DNA of 64,000 nt, taken from assembly GCF_000304455.1 (NCBI RefSeq), contig NC_018605.1, positions 790,608-854,607 of the forward strand. The letters are read 5' to 3'. Positions 17,780-26,395 of this stretch are shown here, one piece after another; the stretch's first letter is position 1, and every line of letters starts with the position of its first letter. Position numbers and translations under genes: made by a program. Origin of the DNA: Cardinium endosymbiont cEper1 of Encarsia pergandiella (GTDB lineage Bacteria > Bacteroidota > Bacteroidia > Cytophagales > Amoebophilaceae). The notes below the pieces were generated by a model that saw nothing but the letters and a program-made list of their open reading frames with translations, was not told the DNA's origin and ran no database searches.

Positions 17780-19978
17780 ATGCCATTCTATGCATTTTTT
17801 CTTATAGCATTATCCGTTTTACTATTCGTTTTAGTAATTGCTTTCTATTTGCATCTACCTGCTACTCCATTAGAGGCAGACCATTTAGATAGTACGCAAT
17901 TTCCACATGAAATTAAAGCGATTCAACAAGCTATTAAAAGTAAAAAAGCATACATAAAAAATGTATTAAAGTTTATTTCTGTAAAAGAAAAATTAGCTAA
18001 ACTGATACCAAGTGATGCGGTAATTGGATTGACAGGATGTTATGTTGTACTTACCACCGTATTAGATTGCATCAGTGGGAAGACTATTATTTACTGGTAT
18101 ATATTACAGTTTATTGTAGGTACCGGCCTTCTAAGCTATGCAATAGCGCCAAAAAGCAAAATACTACCTTGGAAAATTGGTGCGCTTTGGCTAGCATGCG
18201 CTGTTTTTTGCCTTCCTATAAATGTATTATGGCATTGGACAAAGCTGCAAGACCCTCAATTTGCACTAACTCTATCTATAGCACATTTATCCACAACTTT
18301 ATTTGTATTGCCCCTTTATATAAGCATAAAGTTACTAGCTGGTGTATTGTGCATAATTTCTTATGAAATGTATAAAATAGGTCTAAATAACCTATTATCA
18401 TTAAATGATCCTTTACTATCTCTACTAGGGTTTGGCCTAATAGTTTTTAATATTATCATTTACCATAAGCGCCAAATAACTTCTTATAAAATTTACAACC
18501 GTTACTTTAAAAACCAGCTAACTCGAGAAGAAAAAAAGCAAGGCAACTCCATAGCACCTAATCTAAATATTAGCTCAGAATCCAGTCATAAAAACATAAA
18601 AAAGGTTGAATCTTTTGTAGAAAAAGGGATGCAAGATGCCACTGAACTTATTTCATATTTAGATAATCGACCGTTTTACAAGCAAGATCTTCAAAGTATT
18701 ATTAATAACTTCATCACTTTTACTACTTTTTTAAAACAACGTGCCAGATATGTAGAGCACATATTATTAACTCCAAACGAAATTTCTATAGATGAATTGA
18801 TTGCTAAGCTAGAAGCTGTGCTAGCAACTAAAACATCACCAACTCCAAAACTAGCGATAGAAATAAAAGATAATACCATTCCTACAAGCATTACATGTGA
18901 TATCAATCATATGATTCAATCATTAGTGCCCACTGTTTTACGTACTGCTAACCTAGATGGTTCAAAAAGTGAACGTATAAGAATTCAATTATATACTACT
19001 CAATTAAAATATGTGCAAAAGAACACACAAACAGGCGGATACCACTCGGAAATAAGCTTTCCAGCTATAGCAATGGTAATCAGCAACGCTACTACTCCTT
19101 TAATCATGTTGCCCAAGATTAAAAATTATTATGAAGATATTACAGAAGGTAGAGATCTTCAGTGGCACAGTAGTCATACAGATACAGAACGTATACATCT
19201 CGAAAAACGTATAATAGAACGAGCCATTCGTGCGCACTATGGCTACCTACGCTTTCCCATTGCTAAAAAAAGACCTATGTTAATGGTAGTACCTTGTAAT
19301 GTAGTAAACGTTAGAGACGCAATGATTTCTAATCTACACCTTTTAAATGCCTCCATAACCCAACAAGAAATTGATCAATCCATAGAGGTTTTTATTAAAT
19401 CTTACAACCAAATATTAGATATATCTGAAGCGCGTAGAGCAGTAATCGATGAAATAATCCTATTAACAAGGCGATGCTATGGTTTTCAGCGCCATCCATC
19501 TGGGCAACTATTGTATGTCCGTTCGATAGGTATTGCACAATTGGTTGCAGAATGGATCCGGTTTTATCCAGAACCTGTTTATGTTGCTTTACTATATGGT
19601 TTAGTGCATTATGCAGATTTACCTCTTTCTTATATTAAAGCCAATTATGATCTGAATATATACTCTTTTGTAGAAAGTGTTTTAGCAGTAAATGACCGGC
19701 AAAGCATGGAACCATGTGGGCTTTATATCAAGAATGCCTTTAAACAAGTAATCAATCGAGAACAACTTTTTATACTTTGTATTAAACTAGCTGAACGACT
19801 TTATGACCTACGCCATGCTAAAAGCTATATGTATTTAGATGAATTAAAATGCATGGCTGAAGAAACCCTTGCCATAGATATTGAACTCGCAAAAAAATAT
19901 TTGAATGCTAAAATCGTAGAAGCATTAACAACCGCAGCAGAGCAGGCTATAGAGATTTGCGAAGAAAATAATGGTTAG
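17780..19978 (+). CDS. Membrane sensor with pseudo-histidine-kinase and degenerate RelA/SpoT HD domain (paralogue B)
   Basis: 732 residues from ATG 17780 (an in-frame TTG at 17735 would add 15). Colinear with paralogue A over the whole length: an extra N-terminal membrane segment, a six-helix sensor block (LTGCYVVLTTVLDCISG; FCLPINVLWHWT), a DHp-like helix with YLDNRPFYKQDLQSIINNF, a pseudo-ATPase region (FPAIAMVISNATTP; RAHYGYLRFP; LMVVPCNV), and an HD-like end (HPSGQLLYVRSIGIAQLVAEW; LLYGLVHYADLPLSY; CIKLAERLYDLRHA). HD is again replaced by Tyr-Gly (about 606-607) and the last ligand by Glu (about 672). It is more AT-rich than paralogue A. Shared loss of the same ligands suggests a retained non-catalytic binding role; that is inference. 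Confidence 0.75.
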   Translation: MPFYAFFLIALSVLLFVLVIAFYLHLPATPLEADHLDSTQFPHEIKAIQQAIKSKKAYIKNVLKFISVKEKLAKLIPSDAVIGLTGCYVVLTTVLDCISGKTIIYWYILQFIVGTGLLSYAIAPKSKILPWKIGALWLACAVFCLPINVLWHWTKLQDPQFALTLSIAHLSTTLFVLPLYISIKLLAGVLCIISYEMYKIGLNNLLSLNDPLLSLLGFGLIVFNIIIYHKRQITSYKIYNRYFKNQLTREEKKQGNSIAPNLNISSESSHKNIKKVESFVEKGMQDATELISYLDNRPFYKQDLQSIINNFITFTTFLKQRARYVEHILLTPNEISIDELIAKLEAVLATKTSPTPKLAIEIKDNTIPTSITCDINHMIQSLVPTVLRTANLDGSKSERIRIQLYTTQLKYVQKNTQTGGYHSEISFPAIAMVISNATTPLIMLPKIKNYYEDITEGRDLQWHSSHTDTERIHLEKRIIERAIRAHYGYLRFPIAKKRPMLMVVPCNVVNVRDAMISNLHLLNASITQQEIDQSIEVFIKSYNQILDISEARRAVIDEIILLTRRCYGFQRHPSGQLLYVRSIGIAQLVAEWIRFYPEPVYVALLYGLVHYADLPLSYIKANYDLNIYSFVESVLAVNDRQSMEPCGLYIKNAFKQVINREQLFILCIKLAERLYDLRHAKSYMYLDELKCMAEETLAIDIELAKKYLNAKIVEALTTAAEQAIEICEENNG

Positions 19979-20032
19979 CTAGTGGATTGTTGAAAATTTG
20001 CTTAAAAAAGATACTTTTAATCGGCTCAAATA

Positions 20033-21031
20033 TCAATTTTGTTGAATATAATCGCGGACAAGCTCCTGAATACCGGCTTTCAACTGAATAGTTGGTGTCC
20101 AGCCTAATGTTTCTTTAATTTTTCTAGCATCAAGTGCATAACGTTTATCTTGTCCTATTCTTTCAGAAGTGAAATAAATAAGGGAAGTATAAGATCTTCC
20201 ATATAATGGTTTCAATTGATCCAGTATTTGGCAAATCATTGACGCGATTTGAAGATTAGTTTGCTCTTCATGGCTACCAATATTATAAGATTGACCACTC
20301 TGGCCTTTATGAAAAAGGCAATCAATAGCTTTACAATGGTCTTCCACATGTAGCCAATCTCGAATACTACTTCCATCTCCGTGCAATGGAATAGACTGCG
20401 TTTGTAATGCATTTTTCAACACCATCGGAATCAGTTTTTCTGGATGTTGATACCGCCCATAATTATTGGTTGATCGAGTAATAACTGTATGAAGTCCATA
20501 AGTATGGTTATAAGACTTTACCAAGCATTCTGCTGCTGCTTTACTAGCACTGTAGGGATTACTTGGTGCGAGCGTAGCAGCTTCTGTAAACGGTCTATTA
20601 TGTGCATCTAATGAACCATAAACTTCATCTGTAGAAACATATACAAACCTATGATTGGGATGTTGTGACTGCCTTGGTGCTTTAAACCAATGGTTATAAG
20701 CTGCATGTAACAGCACACCTGTTCCTTCTATATTGGTCTTTACAAAAAGAAGCGGATCGACAATCGATCTATCTACATGCGATTCAGCAGCGAAATGAAT
20801 CACACCATCAAAGTTAAATTTTTGAAACAACGCTTCAACCAATAAAAAATTAGCAATATTTCCCTCTACAAAATAATAATTTGGTTTTTGTTGAAGTGCA
20901 AAAGATGTACGGGCTGCGTAGGTCAACTTATCTAGATTAACAATATAATAATTAGGATATTTTTTCAAAAACAATTGAATACAGTGTGCACCTATAAAAC
21001 CAGCTCCACCCGTTATTAATAACTTTTGCAT
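20033..21031 (-). CDS. rfbB: dTDP-glucose 4,6-dehydratase
   Basis: Converts dTDP-glucose to dTDP-4-keto-6-deoxyglucose, the branch point to rhamnose and other deoxysugars. 332 residues from ATG 21031; upstream in-frame codons are ignored because MQKLLITGGAGFIG is the normal N-terminus. Visible residues are the NAD-binding GGAGFIG, ESHVDRSI, the catalytic VSTDEVYG (Thr-Asp-Glu) and YSASKAA (Tyr-x-x-x-Lys), and the substrate segment RSTNNYGRYQHPEKLIP. No rfbA, rfbC or rfbD is next to it. It is an isolated sugar-nucleotide gene in this window. Confidence 0.93.
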   Translation of the reverse strand: MQKLLITGGAGFIGAHCIQLFLKKYPNYYIVNLDKLTYAARTSFALQQKPNYYFVEGNIANFLLVEALFQKFNFDGVIHFAAESHVDRSIVDPLLFVKTNIEGTGVLLHAAYNHWFKAPRQSQHPNHRFVYVSTDEVYGSLDAHNRPFTEAATLAPSNPYSASKAAAECLVKSYNHTYGLHTVITRSTNNYGRYQHPEKLIPMVLKNALQTQSIPLHGDGSSIRDWLHVEDHCKAIDCLFHKGQSGQSYNIGSHEEQTNLQIASMICQILDQLKPLYGRSYTSLIYFTSERIGQDKRYALDARKIKETLGWTPTIQLKAGIQELVRDYIQQN

Positions 21032-21176
21032 AGATATGGATACTTTCAAGGTAATACAATAGCTAGGTATACCCATATAAAACTATGCTTTAAAGGGCAT
21101 ACATAGGAATATAAAAATGATTTATTAGGTAAAAACTAACGAAAATAGTAGCGGCTCTATATAATTAAGCCAAAAG

Positions 21177-21261
21177 CGGAGTAGGAGGGATTCGAACCCC
21201 CGGTACCTCACGGTACATCCGTTTTCGAGACGAATACCTTCAACCACTCAGACACTACTCC
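21177..21261 (-). tRNA. tRNA-Ser (anticodon CGA)
   Basis: On the minus strand the acceptor GGAGTAG pairs with CTACTCC. The anticodon stem TTCGT/ACGGA carries loop CTCGAAA with anticodon CGA, there is a long variable arm (GTACCGTGAGGTAC), and the T arm has GGGTTCGAATCCC. The class II structure fits tRNA-Ser. It sits between rfbB and the hydrolase gene, all on the minus strand. Confidence 0.94.
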
Positions 21262-21304
21262 AACAACCATATGAATAAAGTAATGAAAGGATTTTTTGGC
21301 TTAT

Positions 21305-22294
21305 TTAGTTGACTATGATTTTAGCAAATTGTATCACTGCATGCAAGACAGAAGGATGTTCAAGCATGGCTTTATACTTTGGAACCGGTAGGTCCAAAAC
21401 ATGCGTACTATGAAAGGCGTCTTTGATCAAAATCCTTTTGAAATTGTACTTGCTTTTAGGGAGCATATTAAGCGCATGTTGGCTATAAAGGGGAATTTGC
21501 ATATCATGGTACTGGTTAAGATGTTTTTTACCCACTACAAAAAAAGTATACATATCATTTAAAGCTTTGAAACGATGGCGCTTTCGCTTGGTTAGCAGCG
21601 CACTAAAATCAGTTTGTCCACCTCCTATGGCCAGTATAGGAACAGGTACATTGGGAAGTGATTGTTTCACCTCAGATAAAAAAGCACTACCTTCTATCAA
21701 GTCTTTAGCACCAGGACAAAGACATACTGCTTGATTGACTTGTACATTTAAGATAAGTTTCTTTTCAAGATCTGTTTCAGCATAACCAAGATCGACCGAA
21801 AGCTTACGTAAATCATTCAAAACAGGAACTGTCAAATGGTGGGAAAGCATTTCGGAATCTACCCTAGCTCCAGGAATGCCCTCCCATGGTGTAGCTAGGG
21901 CCACCAACCCTTTTATATTAAGGTGTCCATATTTTTTGAGGAAAGAATATGCACGGAGACCACCCTGACTATGACCTATCAGGATCATAGACTTCTGGTC
22001 TAAGTCTTTTACTTTAGCAGAAAGCTCTTCAAAATTAATTACAGTTTGTTCTTCTATAGAAGCGCTTATACTTTTCGTACCTTCCGTACTGGCCAAAGCC
22101 ACCACAGAGGCAGTAGGAAAAGCTTGCTCAAGCTTCTTTTTCATCGTATTAAAAGAGGCCGCACGATTGCCCAACCCATGAAATAAGAGGATTAATGTAT
22201 TCGACTGACTTTTTTCCAATTTTCCTTGAACAAAACTTGGAAAAAATAATAAAAAAAAGAGAACTGACTGAAATCTATAAAAAATGTAAGACAT
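21305..22294 (-). CDS. Exported alpha/beta-hydrolase (lipase or thioesterase-like)
   Basis: 329 residues with a signal peptide at residues 8-24 (FQSVLFFLLFFPSFVQG). The mature protein starts as an alpha/beta hydrolase: LILLFHGLG (oxyanion loop), MILIGHSQGG (nucleophile elbow, Ser near 108) and GLVALATPWEGIPG. A C-terminal His in HSTHVLD could complete the triad. The pattern resembles triacylglycerol lipases and palmitoyl-protein thioesterases. Export suggests action in the periplasm, outer membrane or host, perhaps on phospholipids. The exact substrate cannot be read. It stands alone, with 52 bases to the dnaN end. Confidence 0.75.
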   Translation of the reverse strand: MSYIFYRFQSVLFFLLFFPSFVQGKLEKSQSNTLILLFHGLGNRAASFNTMKKKLEQAFPTASVVALASTEGTKSISASIEEQTVINFEELSAKVKDLDQKSMILIGHSQGGLRAYSFLKKYGHLNIKGLVALATPWEGIPGARVDSEMLSHHLTVPVLNDLRKLSVDLGYAETDLEKKLILNVQVNQAVCLCPGAKDLIEGSAFLSEVKQSLPNVPVPILAIGGGQTDFSALLTKRKRHRFKALNDMYTFFVVGKKHLNQYHDMQIPLYSQHALNMLPKSKYNFKRILIKDAFHSTHVLDLPVPKYKAMLEHPSVLHAVIQFAKIIVN

Positions 22295-22346
22295 ACGTTG
22301 ATCAAAATTAATTTATAAATGGCAAATTACCCTAACAAAAATAAAT

Positions 22347-23459
22347 TTAAAAAATAATAGGCATAATCAATAACAACAAATGCTCCTGTTTATTTTGTGC
22401 TTTAGGGAATATTAAAACTGCTTTATTAGCCCCCCAGAAAAAGAATTCAACTTCCTCTGTGGCGATACTAGCCAGCATATCTAGTAAAAGCTTTGCATTA
22501 AATCCTATTTCTAGCGGTAACCCTTCATATATACAAATAAGATTTTCTTGTGCTTCATTAGAGAAATCCAAATCTTCTGCTGAAATAGTCAATTCATTGG
22601 TGATAAGGGTCAATTTTACTTGATGGGTGGCTTTATTGGCATAAATAGCAACCCGCTTCAGGGCACTTACCAATGCAGGTTTATTTACAGTAAGCTTACT
22701 AGTATGCTCCTTAGGTATCACGTTTTCATAGTCTGGATATCTTTCATCCACTAACCTAGTGACCACACTAATATTATCGATACTAAATTGGATTTTATGC
22801 CGATCAAAAGTAAAACCCACCTGCTTATCTCTACTACTTATTAGCCCATTTAAAAGCATCAATGCTTTTTTAGGTACAATAATTGGACTTTGTGCAGATA
22901 CAGTTACATCTTCACGAATATAACGAACCAACCGATGACCATCCGTAGCCACAAAAGTAGCCATAGCCTGTGTGAAGTCGATATATACACCCGACATAGC
23001 AGGTTTTAATTCATCATTACTAGTTGCAAATATAGTTTTTTGCAAAATATTTTTCAATACATCCACCTCTACCTCTAAAGCTATACCATCCTCTAAAGTA
23101 GTTAGCAGGGGAAAATCATTCGCACTTTCCCCTGCCAATTTATACTGCCCATTATCTGATTTAATAGAAACTGTGTAAGAATTAGGATTAATTTCTAACT
23201 TAATAGGCTGTTCTGACAAATTTTTAACTGTATCAAGCAACATACGAGCAGGTATGGCCACGCTTACTTGGGCATCCGATTGAATCGCTAAAGCAGCACT
23301 AATAGAGGTTTGTAAATCTGATGCTGTAACGACTAAATGATTATGCGTTATCTGAAAAAGAAAATTTTCTAAAATTGGAACAATTGGATTACGGGTGATA
23401 ACCCCACTAATGGCCGTTAGCTGCTGTGAAAGCAAAGCTGATGATACCGTGAACTCCAT
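22347..23459 (-). CDS. dnaN: DNA polymerase III beta sliding clamp
   Basis: 370 residues forming the ring clamp that tethers Pol III to DNA. Clear matches are the N-terminal MEFTVSSALLSQQL, NPIVPILENFLF, the second-domain segment GVYIDFTQAMATFVATDGHRL and the third-domain YPDYENVIP. The C-terminus (LLLLIMPIIF) keeps the family MP near the end, although the usual last residues differ. Start ATG at 23459. About 300 bases without a gene separate it from folA. Confidence 0.94.
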   Translation of the reverse strand: MEFTVSSALLSQQLTAISGVITRNPIVPILENFLFQITHNHLVVTASDLQTSISAALAIQSDAQVSVAIPARMLLDTVKNLSEQPIKLEINPNSYTVSIKSDNGQYKLAGESANDFPLLTTLEDGIALEVEVDVLKNILQKTIFATSNDELKPAMSGVYIDFTQAMATFVATDGHRLVRYIREDVTVSAQSPIIVPKKALMLLNGLISSRDKQVGFTFDRHKIQFSIDNISVVTRLVDERYPDYENVIPKEHTSKLTVNKPALVSALKRVAIYANKATHQVKLTLITNELTISAEDLDFSNEAQENLICIYEGLPLEIGFNAKLLLDMLASIATEEVEFFFWGANKAVLIFPKAQNKQEHLLLLIMPIIF

Positions 23460-23755
23460 AATTACTTTTTTATTTTTTTGATTTAAACATAGGAATCATG
23501 CTGGTATCTAAAGAGACCTTTACACACTTTTTAAAAATTTTATCTGTTTGCCCAATGGCGAAATCTATGTAGATATCTAAAGTTATAGACAAAAACTTCT
23601 GTTTCTGTATTTCAGAAATATTATTTAATAATATCTTAACTAGATTAAAACTAATCCTAGTGCAATTTAATAAAAAAACTTAAAAGGTTGTATTTTTGTT
23701 TATTCATTAAGAAATAATGGCTATTTGGTTTAATCCATATTACAAGAATAAAGAT

Positions 23756-24253
23756 TTATCGTATTGTTTCTTTTTCTAATAGAATAAATTCATAATCATA
23801 AGGGTTTTTATGATCTGCTTTAAAAGAACCGATGGTACGTTCGACCCATTCGTCCCCTATCAAAGGGAAATAGGTATCTCCTGATACCATCAGATGGATT
23901 CTTGTCAGGTAAATTTTATGGGCTAAAGCTAACGTTTGTTCGTAAATTTTTTCCCCTCCAATGACAAACAATTCCGACGCGCCTTGCTCTTTTGCTAAGC
24001 TTATCGCCTCCTCAATACTGCGTACTACATGATAACCCACAACAGACCGATCCATTTTTGTACTAACTACTATACTAATCCGACCGGGTAAAATAGACCC
24101 AATGGAACGAAAAGTATGGCTACCCATTAGCAAATGATGTCCTAATGTTTTTTTTTTAAACTCTTTCAAATCAGCAGGAAGATGCCAAGGAAGCTTATTT
24201 TTCTTGCCAATCACCCTATTTAAAGACATCGCGACAATAATAGATATAATCAT
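23756..24253 (-). CDS. folA: Dihydrofolate reductase
   Basis: 165 residues. Reduces dihydrofolate to tetrahydrofolate with NADPH. The pattern is complete: IISIIVAMSLNRVIGKKNKLPWHLPADLKEFKK (substrate loop, with the acidic Asp in PADLK), a MGSHTFRSI cofactor segment, ILPGR, and the FVIGGEKIYEQ glycine pair. Divergent from tRNA-Ala, with about 115 bases between them. No thyA is adjacent. Confidence 0.95.
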   Translation of the reverse strand: MIISIIVAMSLNRVIGKKNKLPWHLPADLKEFKKKTLGHHLLMGSHTFRSIGSILPGRISIVVSTKMDRSVVGYHVVRSIEEAISLAKEQGASELFVIGGEKIYEQTLALAHKIYLTRIHLMVSGDTYFPLIGDEWVERTIGSFKADHKNPYDYEFILLEKETIR

Positions 24254-24297
24254 AATGTATCACAAAGAAATATACTTCAATAAAAAAAAGGATTTAT

Positions 24298-24329
24298 TTT
24301 GACTTATTCAATAAACACTACTATATTTG
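24298..24329 (+). promoter_or_regulatory. Bacteroidetes-type promoter for tRNA-Ala
   Basis: TTTG at 24298-24301, then a 20-base spacer, then TATATTTG at 24322-24329. This fits the Bacteroidetes -33/-7 promoter (TTTG - about 19-21 - TAnnTTTG). The tRNA starts 41 bases downstream. It is the clearest promoter in the window. Confidence 0.65.
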
Positions 24330-24369
24330 TGTACAAAATACACTATCTCTAATAATAACTTAAAAAGAA

Positions 24370-24443
24370 GGGGGATTAGCTCAGCTGGCTAGAGCACTTG
24401 CTTTGCACGCAAGGGGTCATCGGTTCGAATCCGATATTCTCCA
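24370..24443 (+). tRNA. tRNA-Ala (anticodon TGC)
   Basis: Acceptor GGGGGAT pairs with ATTCTCC including two G-T wobbles. D arm GCTC..GAGC, anticodon stem CTTGC/GCAAG with loop TTTGCAC (anticodon TGC), T arm ATCGGTTCGAATCCGAT. CCA is not encoded. In many bacteria this tRNA lies in rRNA spacers, but here it is free-standing with its own promoter. Confidence 0.94.
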
Positions 24444-24571
24444 CTTATTGAGGGGCTGTCATATTTCATCAGTTTACAAGAAAATGCTAAATCATGCACT
24501 CAAAATGCTATTAAGCGCTACACCGATATAAGCATATCTAGCTATCAATCAGAATAATAAAGCTTCAAAAC

Positions 24572-24598
24572 AATTTTGAGCCAAGTTGGCCCAAAATT
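24572..24598 (+). repeat. Palindromic hairpin upstream of map
   Basis: AATTTTG-A-GCC (24572-24582) pairs with GGC-C-CAAAATT (24588-24598) around the loop AAGTT: 10 bp with one internal A-C mismatch. It lies 35 bases before the map ATG, so it could be a leader structure of map. No T-run follows. Confidence 0.45.
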
Positions 24599-24633
24599 TG
24601 ACTCTGACCGCTAGTCATGCTAAATTATGCTAT

Positions 24634-25395
24634 ATGATAAAAGTACGATCGCATATTGAACGAAAGCTGCTACAACAAGCAGGCCATATTGTGGCACTTT
24701 GCCATGATGTTTTAAAAAATACCGTCCAACCAGGTATTAGTGGTCTAGCGTTAGACGCCATAGTAGAGGAAATCATTCGAAGCAACGACGCAGATCCTAT
24801 ATTTAAAGGGTATTGTGGCTTTCCAAATGCTACTTGTATCTCTATTAACCATGGCGTGGTACATGGCATACCCAGCAATCAACTATTGGAAGAAGGCGAT
24901 ATTGTTGCCATAGATATAGGTGTAAAATATAAAGGATATGTTGGAGATAGTGCTTGGACCTATCCTGTAGGCAATATTGCTGATGAGAAAAAAAAATTAT
25001 TGGTCCACACTGAAAAAGCTTTATGGGAAGGATTACGCGTCATTAAAGCAGGCATTCATCTATCTAACATTTCTCATGCCATAGGTCAATATACTACACA
25101 GCATAAGCTAAGCATTGTAAAAGAATTGGGTGGACATGGCGTAGGCACCACGCTTCACGAACCACCTGAAATTCCAAACTATGGTAAACCTAACCAGGGG
25201 CCCATTTTAAAAGCTGGTATGATATTGGCTATAGAACCGATATGCAATTTGGGCCATTCAGCTATTAAAACTTTACAAGATGGTTGGACCATTGTTACCA
25301 AAGATGGAAAAGATTCAGCACACTTTGAACATACCATTGCTGTTGAAGAAGAAGGATATACTATTTTAACTACCTTAATGCAAGACGCTTTTTAA
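24634..25395 (+). CDS. map: Methionine aminopeptidase, type I
   Basis: 253 residues from ATG 24634. A TTG at 24586 in the same frame would add 16 residues that do not match the family. It removes the N-terminal Met from new proteins. All metal ligands are visible: Asp in IDIGVKYKGYVGDSAW (two Asp), His in GGHGVGTTLHEPP, Glu in LAIEPI and Glu in FEHTIAVEE. The His of the INHGVVHGIP motif is also present. It is alone between tRNA-Ala and trmB. Confidence 0.94.
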   Translation: MIKVRSHIERKLLQQAGHIVALCHDVLKNTVQPGISGLALDAIVEEIIRSNDADPIFKGYCGFPNATCISINHGVVHGIPSNQLLEEGDIVAIDIGVKYKGYVGDSAWTYPVGNIADEKKKLLVHTEKALWEGLRVIKAGIHLSNISHAIGQYTTQHKLSIVKELGGHGVGTTLHEPPEIPNYGKPNQGPILKAGMILAIEPICNLGHSAIKTLQDGWTIVTKDGKDSAHFEHTIAVEEEGYTILTTLMQDAF

Positions 25396-25485
25396 CACGT
25401 TACAAGTTTTAAGGTGGACAACCAAGCTTTCACCCTTACTAATCGGGTATATCCATGCCAACTAGTTGGCCCAATATGAGTCGAT

Positions 25486-25520
25486 CGGTTGAACCATTCT
25501 TTTGAATGGTTGCTTAACCG
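25486..25520 (+). terminator. Hairpin between map and trmB
   Basis: The inner stem AACCATTC / GAATGGTT (8 bp, loop TTTT, 25492-25511) is enclosed by CGGTT / AACCG (25486-25490, 25516-25520). It is strong enough to act as a terminator for map, although only a weak T-rich stretch (TATCTATTTA) follows. It could also be a leader element of trmB. Confidence 0.5.
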
Positions 25521-25555
25521 TATCTATTTAAGCGTTATGCGCACTAAATAAAATT

Positions 25556-26242
25556 ATGAGGCAGAAGCGCAAGCGTTTCGAGGCAAACAAATGGTTGAAA
25601 CATCTTATAGAACCAGCACAACCGATTTATAATACTATTAAAGGTCAGTGGAATGATTTATATTTTCAAAACAATCATCCTATTACCGTAGAAATGGGTT
25701 GTGGACATGGTGCTTATACCATAGGATTGGCTAAAATATTTCCAGAAAAAAATTTTATAGGGATTGATATTAAAGGAGATCGGTTGTGGAAAGGTGCAGA
25801 AGAGGCCAAAACGTATGGCTTAAAAAATGTTGCCTTTCTACGTACGCAAGTAACCCACCTTTTGGATTTTTTTGCAGAGAATGAAGTGGCTGAGATTTGG
25901 ATTACTTTTCCAGATCCTAGACCTAAAACTAGGGATATAAAACGTAGACTGACCAGTATTCGTTTTTTAAAACTATATGAAGTCATACTTACACAAGGTG
26001 GACTTATTCATTTAAAAACAGATAGCAACTTGCTGTTTAAGCACACATTAGATTGCCTACAAGAAAAGGGGATAGAACCCCTTCACTACACGACAAATCT
26101 ATATAATTCTTCATTAATAGATCACCATTTTGGTATTCAAACTACTTATGAAAAGCGATTCATAGCACAAGGGATGCAGATCTATTATATATGTTTTACG
26201 CTAAAAAAGAAAACTATAAGTTGGACCAGCAGGCGTGCATGA
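25556..26242 (+). CDS. trmB: tRNA (guanine-N7-)-methyltransferase
   Basis: 228 residues. Makes m7G46 in tRNA variable loops. The SAM motif VEMGCGHGAYTIGLA, the FIGIDIKGDRLWKGAEEA segment and the catalytic-region signature WITFPDPRPKTRDIKRRLTS are clear, as is LKTDSNLLF. The start ATG at 25556 gives MRQKRKRFE, the usual Bacteroidetes N-terminus. It converges with the next minus-strand gene. Confidence 0.95.
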   Translation: MRQKRKRFEANKWLKHLIEPAQPIYNTIKGQWNDLYFQNNHPITVEMGCGHGAYTIGLAKIFPEKNFIGIDIKGDRLWKGAEEAKTYGLKNVAFLRTQVTHLLDFFAENEVAEIWITFPDPRPKTRDIKRRLTSIRFLKLYEVILTQGGLIHLKTDSNLLFKHTLDCLQEKGIEPLHYTTNLYNSSLIDHHFGIQTTYEKRFIAQGMQIYYICFTLKKKTISWTSRRA

Positions 26243-26395
26243 ACAGGAAGTTACGGTTTAAATTTGTGATCATACTTAGTCGGCCCTGGAATACCATATA
26301 ATTATTTGTTAATCAGTAAATAATATGAATATTTTATTATCACTTCCTTTTTTTCATGATAGACACACCATGCGACAAAATCAAAATTATAGCAA

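Noticed and set aside
23691-23698. TATTTTTG promoter box on the plus strand between dnaN and folA
   Set aside because: No plus-strand gene follows; it would only make antisense to folA, and no -33 box is present.
24444-24571. IS remnant after tRNA-Ala (GGGGCTGTC looks like an IS end)
   Set aside because: Only nine bases match a common IS end pattern; no transposase or partner end found.
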